Source: Clostridiales bacterium (lineage in GTDB: Bacteria > Bacillota > Clostridia > Oscillospirales > Oscillospiraceae). Taken from it: 62,264 nucleotides of DNA. The notes beneath the pieces are model-generated. The model was given only the letters and a program-made list of their open reading frames with translations, was not told the origin of the DNA and made no database searches. Below, in pieces: positions 15,722 through 23,907 of this stretch (within the stretch, counting starts at the first letter, position 1; every line of letters starts with the position of its first letter). The stretch covers positions 1-62,264 of the forward strand of contig JAJBVG010000063.1 in assembly GCA_020859945.1 (NCBI GenBank). The letters are read 5' to 3'. A program made the translations under genes and the position numbers.

Positions 15722-16762
15722 TCAGCTGAGCAGGGTATACCCTGCGTCTGCGGTGACAGCGTCGTCCAGCCCGGCGGTGACGTAAATTTCGCTGTCGGTG
15801 GTGATGAACACGGCCTGAAACTCGTCGCTGTGGGCCTGCCAGTAGGCGGTCCCTTCCTCCAGCCCCATGATGAACAGGGCGGTGGAGAGGGCGTCGCCCA
15901 ATGCGCCGTCGTCGGTGACGATGGTGACGGAGGTCAGGCCGCTGTCCGCCGGGTAACCGGTGGCTGGGTCGATGATGTGGTGGTAGGTTTCGCCGGTGGC
16001 CTCGTCGGTGAAGTACCGCTCGTAGGAGCCGGAGGTGATGACCGCCTGGTCCTCCACCTCGATGACCGCGACGATGGCCCCCTCGCTGCCCACCGGGTCC
16101 TGGATGCCCACCCGCCAGAGGGAGCCGTCAGGCTTGGTCCCCAGACACTGGATGTTGCCGCCCAGGGAGACCATGGCGGAGGTCACGCCCATCTCCTCGA
16201 ACAGCTCCATGATGCGCTGGGAGGTGTAGCCCTTGGCGATGCCGCCCAGGTCGATGGACTGCCCTTCGCCCAGGGTGACAGTGGAAGCGGCGGCGTCATA
16301 GGTGACGCGGTCCGCGCCCACCAGGGCCAGGGCGGATCGCAGGGCAGACGCCTCCGGCACCTGATAGTCCTGGGTGGTGAAGCCCCACAGCTCCATCAGG
16401 GGGTAAACGGTGATGTCGAAAGCGCCGCCGGTGCTGTCGTAAATCTCCAAAGCCCGCTCGATGAGGGCGGCGGTGTCCTCCGAGAGGGCGGCGGTCCCGT
16501 CCCGGTTCAGCTGGGAGACCTCGCTGTCCTCGCTGCCCACGGACCACAGCGCCTCCAGCCGCTGAATTTCCTCCACGGCAGCGTTCAGGGCCTCGTCCCG
16601 GTAACTGCCGTAGGCGGTCAGGGTCATGAAGGTGTCCATGGCGTCCAGGTACTGCGTGCTGGACTCTGCCGCCTCCGGGTCAGGCTCCGCAGTCCCGGCG
16701 GTGCAGCCGGTCAGCAACAGCGCCGAGAGCAGGCAGCAGAGGAAACAAGATAGCTTTTTCAT
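15722..16762 (-). CDS. apbE: FAD:protein FMN transferase ApbE (lipoprotein)
   Basis: Attaches FMN covalently to Thr/Ser of FMN-binding domains on the outer face of the membrane. 346 residues, starting with a lipoprotein signal (MKKLSCFLCCLLSALLLTGC, Cys20). The ApbE fold shows MDTFMTLTAYG near the start, GGAFDITVYPLMELWGF, SIDLGGIAKGYTSQ, SGSYERYF and HHIIDPATGYPADSG, the flavin- and metal-binding segments of the family. Its likely clients are next door: three reductases and RnfD-RnfG with FMN-attachment motifs at 19.5-29 kb. Downstream of merR on the same strand; cotranscription is possible. Confidence 0.96.
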   Translation of the reverse strand: MKKLSCFLCCLLSALLLTGCTAGTAEPDPEAAESSTQYLDAMDTFMTLTAYGSYRDEALNAAVEEIQRLEALWSVGSEDSEVSQLNRDGTAALSEDTAALIERALEIYDSTGGAFDITVYPLMELWGFTTQDYQVPEASALRSALALVGADRVTYDAAASTVTLGEGQSIDLGGIAKGYTSQRIMELFEEMGVTSAMVSLGGNIQCLGTKPDGSLWRVGIQDPVGSEGAIVAVIEVEDQAVITSGSYERYFTDEATGETYHHIIDPATGYPADSGLTSVTIVTDDGALGDALSTALFIMGLEEGTAYWQAHSDEFQAVFITTDSEIYVTAGLDDAVTADAGYTLLS

Positions 16763-16884
16763 GGTCGTTCTCCCTCGGTTTGGCGGTCACGCATTGTAAA
16801 AAGGTCCTTTTTCGCAATATTTCCCCAATTTAACAAAAAATGAAGGAGGAAACGAGAAAAAGACGGCAAAATTTACAAAACCTA

Positions 16885-16915
16885 TTGACCTGAGTGTTAC
16901 ACTCAACTTTATAAT
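16885..16915 (+). promoter_or_regulatory. MerR-type promoter/operator facing the 3' end of merR
   Basis: TTGACC (16885-16890) and TATAAT (16910-16915) are separated by 19 nt, the overlong spacer typical of MerR-activated promoters. The spacer holds a perfect dyad GAGTGT-T-ACACTC. It points along the plus strand, antisense into the merR gene and towards the tat-reductase-rnf operon. Confidence 0.7.
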
Positions 16916-16932
16916 ATGTTTATTAGTGATAT

Positions 16933-17784
16933 TTATAGTGGTGATGTAGGGGATTCTGCGCGAACGGGAATACTCATCTGACAATAATAGAAATATTTCC
17001 CGTCCTCCGGTGCCTCAAACAGATGCCGGACCAAAATCGGCCCCTCAGCCTTCAGGCCCTGGGCCTCCATCGCGGCCAGCGCCGGAGGGAGCATCTTCTG
17101 AATCTCTTCCTCATCACTGTTGGCCTTGCCGCCGATGGTGGAGCGGGGAATTTTCAAGTAGTAGCAAAAGACGCGGCAGGCGGGAAACTGCTCCACCTGG
17201 CTGCCTCCCAGCTCCAGCAGCCGGGCCAGCTCCGCCGAAGCGGTGAAGCCAAAAATCACCTTCCCCTCCTGGATCAGCCTGCAATACTCTACCGCAGGGG
17301 TGGCTTCGGTCCAGTCGGTCATGGCGGCGGTGTCCTCCGGCGAGAGGGGCAGGAACTCGGTCATCCCGGAGAAGGGGAAAAAGACCAGGTCGGGCCGCTC
17401 CTCTATTTCCCAGCTGCCCACCAGCGTCCCTTCGATTGCCTTCTGCTGGCAGGCGTGGACAAATCGCAGCCCTTCCAGCGCCATGCTCCGCAGCAGCTGC
17501 TCCCGCTCCAGCGCGGCGATGCGCAGGGCGTTCTCGTCGGCGTATTCCTCCAGGGTGGCCTCGTTGAGGAGGTGGCCGATCTCCCGCAGGGAATAGCCCA
17601 GGTTTTGCAGCTTTTTGCTGATGAGGATGGCTGGGTATTGCGAGTGGTAGTAGTAACGGTACTGGTTGCCCTCCTCCCGCCGGGAGGTGAGGATGCCCTG
17701 CTTTTCATAGTGCTTCACCAGGTCCCGGGTGACGCCCAGCCGTTGGGAAAATTCGCCCATGCGATATGTTTTTTGCTTTGCCAT
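16933..17784 (-). CDS. MerR family transcriptional regulator with C-terminal sensor domain
   Basis: 283 residues. The N-terminal winged-helix MerR domain (YRMGEFSQRLGVTRDLVKHYEKQG, then the wing YRYYY) is followed by a dimerisation helix region (about residues 75-115) and a roughly 160-residue C-terminal domain that resembles GyrI-like/effector-binding modules; its ligand is unknown. The ATG at 17784 follows AGGAG at about 11 nt (GAGCGAACCCCT between). A MerR-type operator lies just past its stop codon, so autoregulation by an antisense transcript or control of neighbours is possible. Confidence 0.88.
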   Translation of the reverse strand: MAKQKTYRMGEFSQRLGVTRDLVKHYEKQGILTSRREEGNQYRYYYHSQYPAILISKKLQNLGYSLREIGHLLNEATLEEYADENALRIAALEREQLLRSMALEGLRFVHACQQKAIEGTLVGSWEIEERPDLVFFPFSGMTEFLPLSPEDTAAMTDWTEATPAVEYCRLIQEGKVIFGFTASAELARLLELGGSQVEQFPACRVFCYYLKIPRSTIGGKANSDEEEIQKMLPPALAAMEAQGLKAEGPILVRHLFEAPEDGKYFYYCQMSIPVRAESPTSPL

Positions 17785-17828
17785 AGGGGTTCGCTCCTGT
17801 TTTATTTGAATTGATTCTTCTGTCCTAT

Positions 17829-17857
17829 AGTTTAGCGGAATGACAGCCGCTTTTCAA
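17829..17857 (-). promoter_or_regulatory. Putative promoter of merR
   Basis: Minus strand: TTGAAA (17857-17852), 17-nt spacer, TAAACT (17834-17829). The spacer contains a GCGG/CCGC inverted repeat. Confidence 0.5.
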
Positions 17858-17943
17858 TCATTTTTTTCGATTTTTACCGGAATCAGACGGTTTGCGCCGC
17901 TCATCCGGTCCAGCGGATAGCCCTGCGGAAGGAGAGACAACAA

Positions 17944-18447
17944 ATGAAGATTGGATTTATGGAACTGGTGGTCATCTTTATCGTGGCCCTGGTGGTCATC
18001 GGGCCGGACAAACTCCCGGAGTTCGCCAAAAAGCTGGGCGCGGGCTTGCGGGCCTTCCGGGAGGCCACCAACGACCTGACCTCGGAGATCCGGGAGAACG
18101 TGGTGGAACCCCTGGAGGAGGCCCAGGCCCCCATCCGGGAGGCCATGGAGCCTCTGGAGGAGATGGACAGGGAGATCAAAGGCAGCGTCAAAGAGGTGAA
18201 AACCTCTCTGAATAGCATCGGAAAGCCGAAGAAAAAACCCGCCGCCGAAAAGACGCAGCAGGCCCCTGCCGCCGAAGCGCCGGAGACCCCGGCAGCGGAG
18301 ACGGCGGTTTCGGAACCGGTGCAGACCCCGGAGACGGAGAGCGTCCCCCCGGCCCCAGCGCCCGACGCGGCAGAGGAAGCGGATGCAGCTCCCCCGGCGG
18401 CGGAGGACGCCACGCAAAACCAGAATAAAGGAGGAGAAACCACATGA
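17944..18447 (+). CDS. Twin-arginine translocase TatA/TatB-family subunit (long form)
   Basis: 167 residues. A short N-terminal membrane helix (MKIGFMELVVIFIVALVVIGPDKLPE) with the GPDKLPEFAKKLG hinge is followed by an amphipathic and helical region and then an Ala/Pro/Glu-rich tail (from about residue 100). Length and the GPxKLP hinge make it TatB-like. First gene of the apparent 13-kb operon; its stop overlaps the next ATG (ATGA). Its position before three twin-arginine reductases suggests a dedicated exporter. GGAGAGACAAC precedes the start. Confidence 0.88.
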   Translation: MKIGFMELVVIFIVALVVIGPDKLPEFAKKLGAGLRAFREATNDLTSEIRENVVEPLEEAQAPIREAMEPLEEMDREIKGSVKEVKTSLNSIGKPKKKPAAEKTQQAPAAEAPETPAAETAVSEPVQTPETESVPPAPAPDAAEEADAAPPAAEDATQNQNKGGETT

Positions 18448-18629
18448 AAATCGGTACAACTGAGCTGATCGTTGTTCTGCTGATCGTAGTGGTCCTGTTT
18501 GGCCCCACGCAGATCCCCAAGCTGACCAAAATGATGGGCAAGAGCATCAAGAACTTCCGGGACGGCATGAAGGACGAGGACAAGCCCGAGCAGACGGAGG
18601 AGAGCAAGCCCCAGGATGAACAGGCGTAA
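18444..18629 (+). CDS. tatA: Twin-arginine translocase subunit TatA
   Basis: 61-residue pore-forming Tat component: one membrane helix (TTELIVVLLIVVVLFGPTQIP), an amphipathic helix (KLTKMMGKSIKNFRDGMKDE) with the conserved FG hinge, and a short acidic tail. AAAGGAGG upstream. Overlaps the preceding gene by 4 nt and tatC by 14 nt. Confidence 0.93.
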   Translation: MKIGTTELIVVLLIVVVLFGPTQIPKLTKMMGKSIKNFRDGMKDEDKPEQTEESKPQDEQA

Positions 18630-19413
18630 GAAAAAGACCCCGTCTGTGCCAGACAACGGGGAGATGAGCCTGAGCGGACACCTGAAAGAGCTGCGCAATC
18701 GCATCGTCATTTGCGTGGTCTTTCTGGTGGCTGCGGTGCTGGTGTGTCTGTTCTTCGCCCCCCAGTTGGTGGAGTTGTTCACCGACCTGGGCGAGGACTA
18801 CGACTACAAGTTCGTCTACATCGCCCCCCAGGAGCTGCTGACGGTCCAACTGTCCATCGCCGCCATCGGCGGCCTGGTCATCAGCTCCCCCGTGATCTTC
18901 TACCACATCTACGCCTTTTGCGCCCCCGGCCTGAAAAAGCGGGAACGGCTGTTCTTCCTGCTGGCCGTGGGCTTTGGCGCGTTGTGTTTTTGCGTGGGCG
19001 TGCTGTTTGCCTACAAAATCAGCGTCCCCTTCATGCTCTACTTCTTTATGGACCTGAGCGTGGGGACCGACGTGTCCGCCTCCGTCAGCATCCAGAGCTA
19101 TGTCAACTTCCTGCTGACAGTGTTCGTGGTGTTCGGCGCGGTGTTCGAGCTGCCGGTGGTGTCCGTTCTGCTGACCCGCATCGGGCTGCTCAAACCCCAG
19201 TGGCTGGCCAAGTCCCGGAAGGTGCTGTTCGTCCTCATCTTCGTGTTGGCCGCCATCATTACCCCGCCGGACATCCTGTCCCAAATCATGGTAGCGTTCC
19301 CCATGATGGCCCTGCTGGAGCTGAGCATCTTCCTGTGCAAAATCTGCACAAAGCTGTGGCATCTGGACGAGGACGAGGAGGAGGCCGACGAGGAAAGCGC
19401 CGAAGAAGCGTGA
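18616..19413 (+). CDS. tatC: Twin-arginine translocase subunit TatC
   Basis: Receptor for twin-arginine signal peptides, 265 residues with six membrane helices. The conserved N-terminus MSLSGHLKELRNR precedes the first helix, and PFMLYFF and the late VLAAIITPPD-type motif are present. The C-terminal tail is strongly acidic (DEDEEEADEESAEEA). The ATG at 18616 lies inside tatA, with GGAGGAGAG upstream. Its substrates are probably the three reductases immediately downstream. Confidence 0.96.
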   Translation: MNRRKKKTPSVPDNGEMSLSGHLKELRNRIVICVVFLVAAVLVCLFFAPQLVELFTDLGEDYDYKFVYIAPQELLTVQLSIAAIGGLVISSPVIFYHIYAFCAPGLKKRERLFFLLAVGFGALCFCVGVLFAYKISVPFMLYFFMDLSVGTDVSASVSIQSYVNFLLTVFVVFGAVFELPVVSVLLTRIGLLKPQWLAKSRKVLFVLIFVLAAIITPPDILSQIMVAFPMMALLELSIFLCKICTKLWHLDEDEEEADEESAEEA

Positions 19414-19436
19414 CCCCCATTTATCTTATCTATCCT

Positions 19437-19456
19437 GCGGCCACAGGTCGGGCCGC
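19437..19456 (+). other. Hairpin between tatC and the first reductase
   Basis: GCGGCC / GGCCGC around an 8-nt loop, without a T-run. It may set relative expression of tat and the reductases. Confidence 0.35.
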
Positions 19457-19509
19457 TGGAATAAAACCCCTGCACAAAACCAGAGACTATATTTTTGGGA
19501 GGAAATTCT

Positions 19510-21555
19510 ATGGCCAAAAAACAGCCCATTTCCCGCCGGGATTTCATCAAGGGCATGGCGGCAGGCGCAGCCAGCGTCGTGACCCTTGGCGTACTCCAGG
19601 CATGTGAGAGCGGTATGTCCAGTACTACCGCCTCGACCAGCAGCTCGACGGCTGCTTCCAGCAGCGGCACCACCGCCGCCAGCTCCATGAGCTACACCCC
19701 CGGCACCTACTCTGCTAGCGCCGCCGGTATTGCCAGCGATGTCACCGTCACCATGACCTTCGACGAGACCAGCATCACCGCGGTGGAGATCGACGTTTCC
19801 GGCGAGACCGCCGACATCGGCGGCGCGATTGGCGACGATATGGCCCAGGCCATTCTGGAGGCGCAGTCCTGCGATGTGGACGCTGTCTCCGGCGCCACCG
19901 TCACCAGCAACGCCATCAAGACCGCCGCCGCCGACTGTATTTCCCAGGCCAGCGGCACCACCGTCACCGTCAGCGAAGAAGAGGACAGCGGTTCCTCTGA
20001 CTGGCTGGGCGAAGCCCCCGAAATCTCCGAGGACGAAATTACCGAGACCCTGGACACCGAGGTCCTGGTGGTGGGCTGCGGCACCGGCGGCTGGATCACC
20101 GCCATGACCGCCGCCGAAGAGGGCGCGAAGGTGCTGGTGGTGGAGAAGCGCGAGTCCCCCACCGGTCCCCGTGAGGACATCGGCTCCATCAACTCCAAGC
20201 TCCAGCAGGAATCCTTCGAGGAGTACCCGGAGTTCGAGATCGACAAGATGGAAGCCCTTCAGGACATCGTCCGCTATGGCGGGGGCTATGTCAACTCCGA
20301 CCTGATCCGCTGTTGGGAGGACAACAGCGGCGAGATGGTGGACTGGCTGACCGAACTGCTGGAGGACACTGGCAACTGGTACATGAGTCTGGAAGGTGGC
20401 GTGGGCGACACCAGCGACCCCGGCCGCGACAAGGCTTACGCCACCGGCCACAGCCCCCACCTGACCGACGACGCGCCGGAGGACACCACTCTGAACTCTA
20501 CCTTCCAGGCCCACTGTGACGACCTGGGCGTGGAGTGGAAACTGTCCACCGCCCTGGTCAAGCTGGAACAGGACGACAGCGGCAAGGTCACCGGCATCAT
20601 CGCCCAGGATCAGACCGACGACCACTATGTCCGCATCAACGCCAGCAAGGGCGTCATCATGTGTACCGGCGGCTACGCCACCAACACCGAGATGATGAAG
20701 GCCCTCCAGCCCCAGACCCTGGACATGAAGGTCAACTACACCATCGGTTCCACCTGCGACGGCTCCGGCATCAAGGCCATGCTGTGGGCGGGCGCCAAGT
20801 TCAGCCCGGTCCACGCCTCCATGATGTTCAACCGCTGCTGCGTCAAGCCCGACGAGACCGCCGGGTATGAGACCACCGGCAAGTGGTTCTGGTTCGGTGA
20901 GCAGCCCTTCCTGAAGGTCAACCTGAACGGCGAGCGGTTCTGCAACGAGTCCGGCCCCTATGAGTTCATGCTCCACTCCATGTGGATGCAGCCCTATCAC
21001 ACCTACTGTGACATCTTCGACGCCAACTGTGAGCAGTACGCCGAGCAGTTCGACGAAGTGGGCTGCTGCCGCCTGTTTGCGTTCCCCAACGGTGCGCTGT
21101 CCAACCGCACTTTTGAGGCTTGCTGGGAGTCCAACGAAACGCTGATTGAAGAGGGCTACATCCAGAAGGCCGACACCCTGGAAGAGCTGGCCGAGAAGCT
21201 GAACATCCCCACCGACACCTTCTTGGCTACCGTGGAGCATTATAATGAAATGTGCGCGGCGGGCGAGGATTCTGACTACGGCAAGGAAGCTCACCGCATG
21301 ACCCCGGTGGACACCGCCCCCTTCTATGGCGTCCGCACCTGCGCCTGGCATCTGACCACCCTGAGCGGCTGCCAGATCAACACCGATATGCAGGTCATCC
21401 AGGAGGACAGCACCCCCATCGAGGGCCTGTACGCCACCGGCGACTGCTCCGGCGGTTTCTTCGGCGACACCTATCCCAACCTGTTCACTGGCCTGGCCTG
21501 TGGACGCACCATGACCTTTGGCCGCCGCGCGGCGAAGATCGTCGCGGCGCTGTAA
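19510..21555 (+). CDS. Tat-exported FAD/FMN flavoprotein reductase 1 (lipoprotein)
   Basis: 681 residues from the ATG at 19510 (GGGAGGAA upstream). Twin-arginine signal SRRDFIKG at residues 8-15, then LQAC with Cys32 as likely lipid anchor and a Ser/Thr linker. The FMN-binding domain (about 60-150) has the attachment motif VSGATVTS, Thr130 being the expected FMN site. From about residue 180 follows an FAD_binding_2 domain of the fumarate/urocanate-reductase superfamily (EVLVVGCGTGGWITAMTAA; C-terminal GLYATGDCSGGFFG and FGRRAA). The electron acceptor is unknown. Nearly identical to the next gene over its middle third. Confidence 0.92.
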   Translation: MAKKQPISRRDFIKGMAAGAASVVTLGVLQACESGMSSTTASTSSSTAASSSGTTAASSMSYTPGTYSASAAGIASDVTVTMTFDETSITAVEIDVSGETADIGGAIGDDMAQAILEAQSCDVDAVSGATVTSNAIKTAAADCISQASGTTVTVSEEEDSGSSDWLGEAPEISEDEITETLDTEVLVVGCGTGGWITAMTAAEEGAKVLVVEKRESPTGPREDIGSINSKLQQESFEEYPEFEIDKMEALQDIVRYGGGYVNSDLIRCWEDNSGEMVDWLTELLEDTGNWYMSLEGGVGDTSDPGRDKAYATGHSPHLTDDAPEDTTLNSTFQAHCDDLGVEWKLSTALVKLEQDDSGKVTGIIAQDQTDDHYVRINASKGVIMCTGGYATNTEMMKALQPQTLDMKVNYTIGSTCDGSGIKAMLWAGAKFSPVHASMMFNRCCVKPDETAGYETTGKWFWFGEQPFLKVNLNGERFCNESGPYEFMLHSMWMQPYHTYCDIFDANCEQYAEQFDEVGCCRLFAFPNGALSNRTFEACWESNETLIEEGYIQKADTLEELAEKLNIPTDTFLATVEHYNEMCAAGEDSDYGKEAHRMTPVDTAPFYGVRTCAWHLTTLSGCQINTDMQVIQEDSTPIEGLYATGDCSGGFFGDTYPNLFTGLACGRTMTFGRRAAKIVAAL

Positions 21556-21570
21556 CGACCCCGTGTTTCG

Positions 21571-21602
21571 GCGGCGTGTCTTTGGATGCGCCGCAGGGCT
21601 GT
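21571..21602 (+). repeat. Conserved 3' hairpin after reductase 1
   Basis: GGCGGCGT...ATGCGCCGC forms an imperfect hairpin. A homologous one follows reductase 2 at about 23691-23720. Confidence 0.4.
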
Positions 21603-21660
21603 AAAACTGTCCCGCTGTGTGGAGGCCCGTTCTCTCCGCACAACAGAAAGGAAGAAAAAC

Positions 21661-23676
21661 ATGGCAAATAAACCCATTTCCCGCAGAAACTTCCTCAAGG
21701 GCATGGCTGCGGGCGCTGTCAGCGTGGCGACGATAGGCGCGCTCGGCGGCAGCGAAATCGCCCTGGCCAGCGACGCGGACACCAGCGCCGCCAGTGCCGC
21801 CGGCTCCCTGACCTATACCCCTGGCACTTACTCCGCCAGCGCCGCCGGTATCGCCAGCGATGTCACCGTCACCATGACCTTCGACGAGACCAGCATCACC
21901 GATGTGCAGATCGACGTTTCCGGCGAGACCGCCGACATCGGCGGCGCGATTGGCGATGACATGGCTGCCGCCATCCTGGAGGCGCAGTCCTGCGATGTGG
22001 ACGCCGTCTCCGGCGCAACCGTTACCAGCAACGCCATCAAGACCGCCGCCGCCGACTGTATTTCTCAGGCCAGCGGCACCACTGTCACCGTCAGCAAAGA
22101 AGAGGACAGCGGTTCCTCTGACTGGCTGGGCGAAGCCCCCGAAATCTCCGAGGACGAAATTACCGAGACCCTGGACACCGAGGTCCTGGTGGTGGGCTGC
22201 GGCACCGGCGGCTGGATCACCGCCATGACCGCCGCCGAAGAGGGCGCGAAGGTGCTGGTGGTGGAGAAGCGCGAGTCCCCCACCGGTCCCCGTGAGGACA
22301 TCGGCTCCATCAACTCCAAGCTCCAGCAGGAATCCTTCGAGGAGTACCCGGAGTTCGAGATCGACAAGATGGAAGCCCTTCAGGACATCGTCCGCTATGG
22401 CGGGGGCTATGTCAACTCCGACCTGATCCGCTGTTGGGAGGACAACAGCGGCGAGATGGTGGACTGGCTGACCGAACTGCTGGAGGACACTGGCAACTGG
22501 TACATGAGTCTGGAAGGTGGCGTGGGCGACACCAGCGACCCCGGCCGCGACAAGGCTTACGCCACCGGCCACAGCCCCCACCTGACCGACGACGCGCCGG
22601 AGGACACCACTCTGAACTCTACCTTCCAGGCCCACTGTGACGACCTGGGCGTGGAGTGGAAACTGTCCACCGCCCTGGTCAAGCTGGAACAGGACGACAG
22701 CGGCAAGGTCACCGGCATCATCGCCCAGGATCAGACCGACGACCACTATGTCCGCATCAACGCCAGCAAGGGCGTCATCATGTGTACCGGCGGCTACGCC
22801 ACCAACACCGAGATGATGAAGGCCCTCCAGCCCCAGACCCTGGACATGAAGGTCAACTACACCATCGGTTCCACCTGCGACGGCTCCGGCATCAAGGCCA
22901 TGCTGTGGGCGGGCGCCAAGTTCAGCCCGGTCCACGCCTCCATGATGTTCAACCGCTGCTGCGTCAAGCCCGACGAGACCGCCGGGTATGAGACCACCGG
23001 CAAGTGGTTCTGGTTCGGTGAGCAGCCCTTCCTGAAGGTCAACCTGAACGGCGAGCGGTTCTGCAACGAGTCCGGCCCCTATGAGTTCATGCTCCACTCC
23101 ATGTGGATGCAGCCCTATCACACCTACTGCGACATCTTCGATGCCAACTGTGAGCAGTACGCCGAGCAGTTCGACGAGGTGGGCTGCTGCCGCCTGTTCG
23201 CCTTCCCCAACGGCGCGCTGTCCAACCGCACCTTCGAGGCTTGCTGGGAGTCCAACGAGGAACTGATTGAGGCCGGTTACATCCAGAAGGCCGACACCCT
23301 GGAGGAGCTGGCCGAGAAGCTGAACATCCCCACCGACACCTTCGTGGCCACCGTGGAGCGCTACAACGAGCTGTGCGCAGCTGGTGAGGACACCGATTAC
23401 GGCAAGGAGACCCACCGCATGACCCCTGTGGACACCGCTCCCTTCTACGGCGTCCGCACCTGCGCCTGGCACCTGACCACCCTGAGCGGCTGCCTCATCA
23501 ACACCAACATGCAGGTCATCCAGGAGGACAGCACCCCCATCGAGGGCCTGTACGCCACCGGCGACTGCTCCGGCGGTTTCTTCGGCAATACCTACCCCAA
23601 CCTGTTCACCGGCCTGGCCTGTGGACGCACCATGACCTTTGGCCGCCGTGCGGCTCAAATCGTGGCTGCTTTGTGA
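21661..23676 (+). CDS. Tat-exported FAD/FMN flavoprotein reductase 2
   Basis: 671 residues, tandem paralogue of the preceding gene. Twin-arginine signal SRRNFLKG (about residues 6-13), but here the signal ends in ALA-S without a lipobox Cys, so the mature protein may be released or held by partners instead of lipidated. The FMN domain carries VSGATVTS with Thr120 as expected flavinylation site. The FAD domain is virtually the same protein as reductase 1. DNA identity appears complete over about 1.03 kb (19976-21008 versus 22097-23129), while both ends have diverged. GGAAG ribosome binding site. Confidence 0.92.
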   Translation: MANKPISRRNFLKGMAAGAVSVATIGALGGSEIALASDADTSAASAAGSLTYTPGTYSASAAGIASDVTVTMTFDETSITDVQIDVSGETADIGGAIGDDMAAAILEAQSCDVDAVSGATVTSNAIKTAAADCISQASGTTVTVSKEEDSGSSDWLGEAPEISEDEITETLDTEVLVVGCGTGGWITAMTAAEEGAKVLVVEKRESPTGPREDIGSINSKLQQESFEEYPEFEIDKMEALQDIVRYGGGYVNSDLIRCWEDNSGEMVDWLTELLEDTGNWYMSLEGGVGDTSDPGRDKAYATGHSPHLTDDAPEDTTLNSTFQAHCDDLGVEWKLSTALVKLEQDDSGKVTGIIAQDQTDDHYVRINASKGVIMCTGGYATNTEMMKALQPQTLDMKVNYTIGSTCDGSGIKAMLWAGAKFSPVHASMMFNRCCVKPDETAGYETTGKWFWFGEQPFLKVNLNGERFCNESGPYEFMLHSMWMQPYHTYCDIFDANCEQYAEQFDEVGCCRLFAFPNGALSNRTFEACWESNEELIEAGYIQKADTLEELAEKLNIPTDTFVATVERYNELCAAGEDTDYGKETHRMTPVDTAPFYGVRTCAWHLTTLSGCLINTNMQVIQEDSTPIEGLYATGDCSGGFFGNTYPNLFTGLACGRTMTFGRRAAQIVAAL

Positions 23677-23690
23677 TCTTCCCGTATTTC

Positions 23691-23720
23691 GGCGGTGCGC
23701 CCGGTTTGGACGCACCGCAG
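23691..23720 (+). repeat. Conserved 3' hairpin after reductase 2
   Basis: GGTGCG...CGCACC around an 11-nt loop, flanked by the same TTTCGGCGG and CCGCAG blocks as the hairpin after reductase 1. No T-run. The rest of this 231-bp gap (23677-23907) holds no gene that I can see. Confidence 0.4.
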
Positions 23721-23907
23721 GAGATAAATTTGGGGGAACGTTTTCTGACCCTCACAGGAGCGTTTCCAATCGTTCGCAGTTGAGGGGTACGGAACGGTAA
23801 AGAGCATCTTCTGAACTGAATCCAGCCTTTCTGCTGCGGGCGAACGCAATTTCTCACGCTGTACGGGGAAACCCTGCCCTCTCCGCCAGCAGAAAGGAAG
23901 GAAAACC

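Noticed and set aside
19426-23715. 1,429-codon open frame on the minus strand
   Set aside because: Exact antisense shadow of the two reductase genes; its repeat structure mirrors their duplication, and it has low-complexity Gly/Val/Ala/His composition without domains.
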